This document shows positions 5,447 through 11,195 of a DNA stretch of 11,195 nucleotides, one piece after another. Location: positions 1 through 11,195 of the forward strand of contig JAADEB010000165.1 of assembly GCA_013153655.1 (NCBI GenBank). Reading direction: 5' to 3'. The position numbers and the translations under genes were made by a program. Numbering within the stretch: position 1 is the first letter of the stretch; each line of letters starts with the position of its first letter. The notes below the pieces were generated by a model. It ran no database searches. It was not told the origin of the DNA and saw only the letters and a list, made by a program, of their open reading frames with translations. Origin of the DNA: Chlorobiota bacterium. Lineage in GTDB: Bacteria; Bacteroidota; Bacteroidia; Flavobacteriales; Flavobacteriaceae.

Positions 5447-8359
5447 TTATTTTTCTTCTTCTTCTTTATCCAATGGATTTCCTTGGTCGTCGTAGTTTTC
5501 GGGGAACCAGAATCCGGTGATTTCGGATTCGGGATGTAGCAGGTATTTGCGGGCCGCACGCTTGATGTCTTCCGGTGTGATTTTATTCAATTCCTCTTCA
5601 AACTTCAAGGCACGTTCGGGGTCGAAGCCGTAATAATCGGTATCGGCCAGGTATTTGATCCAGTAGCGGTTTTCCTTCATCTGTTGTTCGTGCTGTACGA
5701 GCCAGGCTTTTTTCACCTTTTGCCAATCTTCGTCCGAGGGACCTTGTTCCATGAGGTCATGATGCACTTTCAGGGCGTTGGTGGCCAAGCGGCGTGCATT
5801 TTCGGGTCCGCAAGGGAAGCTGATGCCGAAATAATATTTCTCACGCGGCAACTTACGAATGCTGGCATATGCATTGATGGTATACACACCGCTTTCGTTT
5901 TCCCGGATTTCCTTAATCAGCTTGTTGCTGAGGATTTCGCTGTACGCGTTCAGGAGACGTGCATCGTGTTCGTTGTAAGGCGCCAGGCCGGCGGCCGTGT
6001 AGATGACCATGCTTTTGGGGTCCTTGCCTTTGTGGTACACGAATTCGTGTTTGCCTTTGGGGGTATAGTCCGGATAGGTTTTGAAGGTTCCCGGATGGGT
6101 GGACGAAGGCAGTCCGCCGATATAGGTTTTGATATAATCGCGTAGCCGGGCTTCGTCGAAATTGCCTACGATATAGTAGTGATAGTCTTTGGCGCCGTCG
6201 AAGAAGTAGCGGTATTTGTCATAGGTCAGTTTGTAATCCTGCATATCCAATAATTCCTTGGTGGGAATGGGCGGAATGTAGCGCGGATTGTTGTTTCCTT
6301 CCACGAATTTTTGGAATGCCAAAATAAATTTATAGAGCGGATTATTGGCCATATTAATCCGGAAGGCTTGTCGTTTTTTCCAGGACTCGAAGGCTTTGGG
6401 ATCGTAATTGGGTTTGGTGAAATGGAGGTAATTGAGTTGGAACATGGTTTCCAAATCCTTCGGACGGGCTTTGGCATTGCCGTAGGTGTCTATATTGTCG
6501 ATGCCGGGTGTGTCGTCGGCTTTTTTGCCGGCCAGGATTTTGCGCAGGTCTTTTTTGCTCAATCCGTTGACGCCGGCTTCGGGAATCGCGGCGAAGGCAT
6601 AAGCGGTTTTTTTCAGTTCGTCATCGCTTAGCAAGGACTTACCGCCGAATTTCCAATATTGCATCAACACTTCGTCGTCCTTGAAATCCGTTTTCTTATA
6701 GGTAACCACGGCACCATTGTCCAGATAGAGGGTGACGGTTCCCAATTTGTCGTTGCGGGTTTCCTTCACGATTTTACCCGGAGCGGGTTTTTCCTTCATC
6801 AGGTTTTGAACGGTTTCTTCCTGCTTGGTTTGCGTCAATCTTTCATTATCCGTTTCTTTGATGATGTTCCATACGTCCGCTTCGGTAACCGGTTCCAGAC
6901 CTTTCTTTTCCAGGCCGGTAACTACTACCACGCGGTTGTCGTCGTGGATGAATTTTTTGGACAGGGCATTTACGTCTTCCAAGGTGATTTTCGGCAGAAA
7001 CCATTTGTACATATTGTATTCCCATTCCACGGAAGGGATGGGTTCACCTTCGGTAAAATGACCTTCGTATTGCCAGGCGTAGTGTTCGGATTCGGTGGTA
7101 TGGCGGTTTTTGTAGGCTTGTTCGATGTTGGCCATGAGTTCTTTTTTGGCGCGGTCGAGTTCGGCTTGGGTAAATCCGAATTCCTTGGCTTTTTTGGCTT
7201 CGCGGAGCAAGGTGCGCAAGGCTTCTTTGCGTTTTTCGGGTGAAGTGTAGGCAGTTAGAATAAAAGCGTCCTTGGTTAGAGCAATAAAATTACCGTGTTT
7301 GGCAAATGAATAGGTAAACGGAGGATTTTCGCTGTCGCGCAGGTCGGATAGGCGGTTATTGAGGATTTTGGCATAGAGTTTTTCTTGCAAATATTGGCGG
7401 TAATCCTCGGTGGTGCGCATGGGTTTATGGTCGCCGTGATCCTTGTAGACCACCAGCACCGTGTTGAACGAAGCTTCGGGGTCGGAGGCCACGGCCACGA
7501 GGGTTTCCTTATGGTTGGGCACTTTGTAATATTTCCTTTCACGCGGATTGACGGGCTTGGGCACGTCGGCAAACATTTCTTTGAGTTTGGCTTCCACCTT
7601 GTCGGGGTCCACATCGCCTACCACGATAACGGCTTCCAGATCCGGACGATACCAATCCTTATGGAAGCGTTTGAGCACTTCGGGCGGGAAGGTTTCCAGG
7701 ATTTCCTTCTTGCCGATGGGATAGCGTTCGGCATAGCGTGAACCTTTGAGTGCCACGGGCCACCATTTGCGGCGCATACGTTCTTCGGCACCGCGTCCCA
7801 AACGGTATTCTTCCAATACCACGCCACGTTCCTTGTCGATTTCTTCGGGATCCAAAGTGGCAAAATGCGACCAGTCGTGGAGTACCAGCAGGCCTTTTTC
7901 CAGGTTTTCCGGCTTGTCCAGCGGAATGGGCAGGATGTACACCGTTCTGTCGAAAGAAGTGAAAGCATTCAGGTCGGCACCGAAACGCACACCCATTTTT
8001 TGGAGGAAATCAATCAATTCGTTTTTCTTGAAATGTTTGGTGCCGTTGAAATTCATATGTTCCATAAAGTGGGCCAGACCCAGTTGGTCGTCGTCTTCCA
8101 CGATGGAACCCACTTTGACGGGCAACAACATAAAGGCTTTGTTTTCCGGCTTGGCGTTGTGCCGGATGTAGTAGGTCATCCCGTTGGGCAATGTGCCGAT
8201 ACGCACATCGGGATCCACGGGAATGTAGTCCTTGTCGGGGCGTCCTTGGGCCACCGTTTCTTCGGGTTGTTTGGCTTCGGATTGTTCCATTTTTTTCTTG
8301 GTGCTATGGCAACCGGTCAACATGACCAAAGAAAGCATGAACAAAAATATTTTTTTCAT
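5447..8359 (-). CDS. M16-family zinc protease, lipoprotein (pitrilysin/insulinase type)
   Basis: A 970-residue metalloprotease, probably lipid-anchored and facing the periplasm. The signal peptide ends in the lipobox LTGC with C17 as the lipidated residue. The N-terminal M16 domain has the inverted zinc motif H97-F-M-E-H101, and E177 (in KERGVVLEEY) lies at the M16 third-ligand distance, so this half looks catalytically intact. A central linker and a second M16-like pair of domains follow (about 500-935), with no HxxEH in that half, as expected for an M16 enzyme with an active and an inactive half on one chain. Length is usual for large Bacteroidota members. The C-terminus is a short acidic tail (DKEEEEK). 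Substrate is unknown; peptides or damaged exported proteins are typical guesses. The gene follows chaN by 67 bp and is closed by the terminator at 5394-5423. Start is ATG 8357-8359. Confidence 0.95.
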   Translation of the reverse strand: MKKIFLFMLSLVMLTGCHSTKKKMEQSEAKQPEETVAQGRPDKDYIPVDPDVRIGTLPNGMTYYIRHNAKPENKAFMLLPVKVGSIVEDDDQLGLAHFMEHMNFNGTKHFKKNELIDFLQKMGVRFGADLNAFTSFDRTVYILPIPLDKPENLEKGLLVLHDWSHFATLDPEEIDKERGVVLEEYRLGRGAEERMRRKWWPVALKGSRYAERYPIGKKEILETFPPEVLKRFHKDWYRPDLEAVIVVGDVDPDKVEAKLKEMFADVPKPVNPRERKYYKVPNHKETLVAVASDPEASFNTVLVVYKDHGDHKPMRTTEDYRQYLQEKLYAKILNNRLSDLRDSENPPFTYSFAKHGNFIALTKDAFILTAYTSPEKRKEALRTLLREAKKAKEFGFTQAELDRAKKELMANIEQAYKNRHTTESEHYAWQYEGHFTEGEPIPSVEWEYNMYKWFLPKITLEDVNALSKKFIHDDNRVVVVTGLEKKGLEPVTEADVWNIIKETDNERLTQTKQEETVQNLMKEKPAPGKIVKETRNDKLGTVTLYLDNGAVVTYKKTDFKDDEVLMQYWKFGGKSLLSDDELKKTAYAFAAIPEAGVNGLSKKDLRKILAGKKADDTPGIDNIDTYGNAKARPKDLETMFQLNYLHFTKPNYDPKAFESWKKRQAFRINMANNPLYKFILAFQKFVEGNNNPRYIPPIPTKELLDMQDYKLTYDKYRYFFDGAKDYHYYIVGNFDEARLRDYIKTYIGGLPSSTHPGTFKTYPDYTPKGKHEFVYHKGKDPKSMVIYTAAGLAPYNEHDARLLNAYSEILSNKLIKEIRENESGVYTINAYASIRKLPREKYYFGISFPCGPENARRLATNALKVHHDLMEQGPSDEDWQKVKKAWLVQHEQQMKENRYWIKYLADTDYYGFDPERALKFEEELNKITPEDIKRAARKYLLHPESEITGFWFPENYDDQGNPLDKEEEEK

Positions 8360-8378
8360 AGGGAATTTGGATTTGAGG

Positions 8379-8392
8379 GTTTATATATAAAC
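8379..8392. promoter_or_regulatory. Perfect 14-bp AT-rich palindrome in the M16 leader
   Basis: GTTTATATATAAAC is its own reverse complement and lies 20 bp before the M16 start codon. A possible -7 box (CAATTTTG on the minus strand, 7 of 8 to TAnnTTTG) is at 8406-8413, which would place the palindrome in the transcript or over the start region. It could be an operator or simply AT-rich coincidence. Confidence 0.3.
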
Positions 8393-8426
8393 GATGCGAA
8401 ATAATCAAAATTGTTACACTTTATCA

Positions 8427-9287
8427 TTAATAAGTTTTGGTCATATCCTTGTCCACGATGATGATTAAATCGGCCGTTCCCTTGTATTTTTTTGGCAAAT
8501 GCTTGACATCTTCGGCTTCCACCACTTCGATGGTAAGGATTTTGGCTTCGGGTTTCAGGCGTTTGAGGTACCAAATAATACCCTGGTGGAAGGCGGAATG
8601 GTAACTTCCATTGTAGTGAATAAAAGTGTAACCGGGTTTCATATGCCGGGCGATGCTGTGGGCCATGGTGGCGTCCTTGACGGCTTGGGCTTTGGGCAGG
8701 TTGGCACCGCGGTGGGAAGGCATCATTTGTCGCATTTTGACGTATTGCGACAGGGTGGAATCATAGGCTATGGGCAAGGGGGCGATCCATTGTTTTTCTT
8801 CGGAGCCAAGCGAATCCAGGGATGCCAAACCGTGATGAAACACGCGCGAGGCGTAGCGGCGGGGAATGTTGGTGGCCACGAATTCCAGTTTTTTTTCACG
8901 CGCAAAATCCACCAGGGGTTTGTAGTCGGTTTTGAAATTGGGCCAAAGGCGTGCGGTGGAGTCCAATTCCTTGGCGTTGGAGCGGCCTTCCACGTATTTG
9001 GTGAGGGCTTCCTGGTTGTCGCGTTCGAACATTTCGGCGCCGAGGATGATTTTTCCGTTTTTCTTGCGATAAAGGTCCCGGGTGATTTTCAATTCCAGCC
9101 AATGGGCGATGGGATTGTTGTGGAGTTCGCCGATAAAGACCACATCGGCTTTGGCGGCTTTGCGTATGAGTTTGCGGTAACTTGCGCGATGGCCTTTTGC
9201 GTCGGTGATGCGGTAGGCTTGGGGTTTGTGCTGTCCGAAAACGGGCCAAATAATCAGACTTAGGGCTACAATAAAAAGGTTTTTCAT
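8427..9287 (-). CDS. ChaN-family protein (haem-binding uptake / Tiki superfamily)
   Basis: A 286-residue exported protein. Residues 1-18 are a signal peptide (hydrophobic core, VFG|Q). The ChaN/Tiki-like pattern is clear: G53-E-L-H56 followed by H62 (GELHNNPIAH), an AEMFERDNQ stretch (84-92), ATNIPRRYASR (138-148), KDATMAHSI (204-212) and HYNGSYHS with H224 and H230. ChaN of Campylobacter is an iron-regulated haem-binding lipoprotein, while Tiki relatives are membrane-linked metalloproteases; both use this GExH-plus-distal-histidine layout. Whether this one binds haem or cuts proteins cannot be told. I see no lipobox cysteine. The start codon follows the stop of the glucosaminidase gene directly (TAAATG), so the two are co-transcribed. 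Confidence 0.9.
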   Translation of the reverse strand: MKNLFIVALSLIIWPVFGQHKPQAYRITDAKGHRASYRKLIRKAAKADVVFIGELHNNPIAHWLELKITRDLYRKKNGKIILGAEMFERDNQEALTKYVEGRSNAKELDSTARLWPNFKTDYKPLVDFAREKKLEFVATNIPRRYASRVFHHGLASLDSLGSEEKQWIAPLPIAYDSTLSQYVKMRQMMPSHRGANLPKAQAVKDATMAHSIARHMKPGYTFIHYNGSYHSAFHQGIIWYLKRLKPEAKILTIEVVEAEDVKHLPKKYKGTADLIIIVDKDMTKTY

Positions 9288-10820
9288 TTATCGGAGTTTG
9301 AGTTTTTGTCCAACGTGAATGGTGTTGTCTTTCAGTCCGTTGAGCCGGCGGAGGGTTTCCACGGGGATACCGTATTTCACATGGATTCGGTAGAGGGTTT
9401 CGCCGGGTTGGACGATGTGGTATTCGGGCAGGCCGGGTTCGGCGGTTTGGGCCGGTTGGGTTTGGGTTTGTGTTTTTTCGGGAATGAGTAATTCCTGACC
9501 CGGGGAAATATGTTGGTCTGCGAGCCGGTTGGCACGGATGATGTCTTGTACCGAAACGCCGTACTTGCGGGCAATGGAATAGAGGGTTTCGCCGGGTTGT
9601 ACGGTGTGGAGGGTTCCGGTGAGGGTTTGGGCCGGCGTTTGGGTATTGGTTTGGCCGGCGGTTTGGCTTTTTTCGGGGATGACGAGTTTTTGTCCCGGAG
9701 AGAGGGTTTCGCCGGTCAAGGCGTTGGCGCGGATGATATCTTGGGGGGTTAGGCCGTATTGACGGGCGATGGAATAGAGGGTTTCGCCTTGTTGTACCAC
9801 ATGCACGCGTCCGGTGTTTCGGTCCGTATTTTCTTCACCGGCGATTTGCGAAATGGCTTCCACGGCTTTTTTGTCGGGAACGCGGTGCAGGGTGTCGGCG
9901 GTTTGGGCGGCGGTTCGGTCCGGGGATTCCGTGGATTTCACCGGTTCTTCTTTTTGTTCGGAGGCGGCGGTTTTGGCGGTATCTTGTTGAACCGGTTCGG
10001 CGGATTCTTCTTCGGCTTTTTCTTCGGGCACTTTGAGCACCAGGATTTGGCCTTCGTAGATATCGAAATCCACCAGGTTGTTCAATTCTTTGATTTCGCG
10101 TACGGGGATGCCGAATTTGCGCGAAATGGAAAAGAGAGTTTCGCCTGCTTTGACTTCGTAGATGATTTTTTCGCCTTTGTCTTTTTTCTTGTCTTTGGCG
10201 GGGGTGTCTTCCTCGGGGGTGCGGATATTCATTTCTTCCAGCACTTCTTTGTCGTATTTATCCAGGTTGTATTTTTCGATGAGGTAGATGAGTTTTTGGG
10301 GATAACTACGGTCGGTGGCGTAGCCGGCTTGGCGCAGGCCTTTGGCCCAGGCTTCGTAGTCGGTGAGGGGGAAGCGGAAGAGGAAGGCGTAGCGGCGTTT
10401 TTGGGCCAGGAATTTGGAATGGTCGCGGAAGGATTCTTCGGGATTGTTGTACACGCGGAAACATTCGTTGCGATGGTCGTCGTCGTGGAGTACGCGGCGG
10501 CCTTCCCAGTCGTTGCCGCATTTGATGCCGAAATGGTTGTTGGCTTCCCGTGCCAAACGGCTGTCGCCGGCTTTGGATTCCAGGATGCCTTGGGCCAAGG
10601 TGATGGAGGCGGGAATTTTGTATTCCTTCATTTCTTTTTTGGCAATATCCTTGTAGCGGCGGATATAGGCCAGGGTTCGTTCGTCGTGGGATCCGTATTG
10701 GCGGCGGGTTTGGGTGCGCTTGGTATGTTTGCGCGTAACGGTTTTTTTGTGGCTGCCGCAGGATACGTTAAGGGCCGGAATCAGCAAGAGGGAAAATATG
10801 ATGATCAATATTTTTTTCAT
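9288..10820 (-). CDS. Peptidoglycan N-acetylglucosaminidase (GH73-type) with four LysM domains
   Basis: With the ATG at 10818-10820 the product has 510 residues and opens with a lysine-rich start and hydrophobic core ending in VSC21, a plausible lipoprotein signal though N at -3 is atypical. A basic segment (22-41) leads into a glucosaminidase domain (about 46-195) with E81 in ILESKAGDS as the likely catalytic acid and the typical NNHFGIKC stretch (94-101). It would cut the glycan strands of peptidoglycan. Four LysM wall-binding domains follow at about 219-265, 339-383, 404-448 and 466-510, the last ending the protein. The linkers are Glu/Ala- or Gln/Thr-rich. A TTG codon at 10851-10853 is in frame but lies inside the likely promoter box and would place 11 polar residues ahead of the signal peptide, so I reject it. 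Architecture is secure; exact bond cut is inferred. Confidence 0.93.
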   Translation of the reverse strand: MKKILIIIFSLLLIPALNVSCGSHKKTVTRKHTKRTQTRRQYGSHDERTLAYIRRYKDIAKKEMKEYKIPASITLAQGILESKAGDSRLAREANNHFGIKCGNDWEGRRVLHDDDHRNECFRVYNNPEESFRDHSKFLAQKRRYAFLFRFPLTDYEAWAKGLRQAGYATDRSYPQKLIYLIEKYNLDKYDKEVLEEMNIRTPEEDTPAKDKKKDKGEKIIYEVKAGETLFSISRKFGIPVREIKELNNLVDFDIYEGQILVLKVPEEKAEEESAEPVQQDTAKTAASEQKEEPVKSTESPDRTAAQTADTLHRVPDKKAVEAISQIAGEENTDRNTGRVHVVQQGETLYSIARQYGLTPQDIIRANALTGETLSPGQKLVIPEKSQTAGQTNTQTPAQTLTGTLHTVQPGETLYSIARKYGVSVQDIIRANRLADQHISPGQELLIPEKTQTQTQPAQTAEPGLPEYHIVQPGETLYRIHVKYGIPVETLRRLNGLKDNTIHVGQKLKLR

Positions 10821-10850
10821 GGGATATTTTTTTACGGTTCCAATGATTTT

Positions 10851-10858
10851 CAAAGTTA
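10851..10858 (-). promoter_or_regulatory. Candidate -7 box for the glucosaminidase-chaN operon
   Basis: Reads TAACTTTG on the minus strand, a full match to TAnnTTTG, 30 bp before the chosen ATG. It implies a leader of about 25 nt. No TTG is seen at the usual -33 position. The box overlaps the alternative TTG start, which argues for the ATG. Confidence 0.45.
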
Positions 10859-10884
10859 GTAAAAATCCGAGGAATGGAGGGCGT

Positions 10885-11130
10885 GTTGAATCGAGTAATC
10901 CCGTTGAATCGTTAAATCGTTAAACCGTGGAATCGTTAAATCGTGCAATCGTTTTTAGGACGGATGACTGATGACCGGTGACCGGTGTATTCTGTTGAAT
11001 AGTTGAAGAGTTGAACAGTTGAATAGATTTTGTTAAATCGTTAAACCGTGGAATCGTTAAATCGGAAGAGGATGGATGACCGGTGACCGGTGCGTTTTCG
11101 GGATACGGGAAATGGGAAACGGGAAACGTG
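10885..11130 (-). repeat. Composite tandem repeat, copy 3 (inverted, two units)
   Basis: All blocks are the reverse complement of copies 1 and 2. Seven 8-mers of GTTGAATC/GTTAAATC type lie at 10885-10950, with a GAGTAATCCC interruption at 10893-10902. Seven-mers of ATGACCG/GTGACCG type are at 10964-10984. Then come four 8-mers at 10994-11025 (GTTGAATA, GTTGAAGA, GTTGAACA, GTTGAATA), the spacer GATTTT at 11026-11031, and four 8-mers at 11032-11063 (GTTAAATC, GTTAAACC, GTGGAATC, GTTAAATC). Two 7-mers at 11076-11089 follow, and then the GGAAACG-type 7-bp block to about 11130. It lies upstream of the glucosaminidase operon promoter. No gene is supported between 10821 and 11195; beyond 11130 I see only a palindrome. 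Confidence 0.85.
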
Positions 11131-11139
11131 TTTTTTTGG

Positions 11140-11151
11140 ATGCATATGCAT
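11140..11151. other. Perfect 12-bp palindrome
   Basis: ATGCATATGCAT is self-complementary. It lies just outside the composite repeat and near the window edge, in DNA with no visible gene. It may belong to the regulatory region of a gene beyond the window, or be chance. Confidence 0.25.
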
Positions 11152-11195
11152 AGAATATCATCGATGTTTCGGATTTTTTATTTGACGTTTTGTAG

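Noticed and set aside
10818..10853. TTG at 10851-10853 as the start of the glucosaminidase gene
   Set aside because: The codon lies within a TAACTTTG promoter-like box and adds polar residues before the signal peptide; the ATG at 10818-10820 gives a normal export signal.
9759..10859. Long plus-strand open frame (366 codons) opposite the glucosaminidase gene
   Set aside because: It is antisense to a clear domain-bearing gene, and its Phe/Gly/Val-rich product reflects the codon use of the opposite strand. The same holds for the long plus-strand frames opposite the M16 and chaN genes.

Overview
The window looks like a chromosomal segment of a member of the Bacteroidota. Supporting signs are Bacteroidota-style -7 boxes (TAnnTTTG) in several leaders, start codons without an obvious Shine-Dalgarno sequence, a sirtuin without cysteines, an unusually large M16 lipoprotein protease, and a GC-rich intergenic element of a type I recall from this phylum. 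Genus cannot be told from the sequence. Every gene I can support lies on the minus strand, so transcription runs from right to left. No phage, plasmid, CRISPR or transposase genes are present.

Layout from left to right. Positions 1-323 are non-coding and repeat-rich: a small perfect hairpin, a REP-like inverted repeat and a composite tandem repeat. Then comes dsbD (324-2612), a three-part thiol:disulfide reductant conductor. A second repeat-filled gap (2613-3028) follows. Next is a tightly overlapping cluster, transcribed as cobB-type sirtuin (3986-4684), mpg/AAG DNA glycosylase (3415-4002) and a small putative lipoprotein (3029-3418). Upstream of it is a 360-bp gap with a GC-rich element (about 4741-4970), then the RNase P RNA gene rnpB (5048-5343). 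Beyond a good intrinsic terminator (5394-5423) lies an envelope group: an M16 zinc-protease lipoprotein (5447-8359), a ChaN/Tiki-superfamily protein (8427-9287) and a GH73-type glucosaminidase with four LysM domains (9288-10820). The right end (10821-11195) is again non-coding and repeat-filled.

Working picture. The glucosaminidase and ChaN genes abut (TAAATG) and are surely co-transcribed. The M16 gene, 67 bp further on, may share the transcript or have its own promoter. All three products appear to be exported or lipid-anchored, so this is a cell-envelope maintenance and uptake group. The sirtuin and glycosylase genes overlap and are probably co-translated. DsbD would carry electrons from the cytoplasm to periplasmic thiol proteins.

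The least explained feature is a modular intergenic repeat present at three places (179-313, 2722-3025 and 10885-11130). It has a fixed order of short-period tandem blocks: 7-mers CGGTCAY, then 8-mers GATTYAAC, a constant spacer AAAATC, then 8-mers TNTTCAAC, often preceded by CGTTTCC-like 7-mers. The third locus is inverted relative to the other two. I cannot assign it to a named family.
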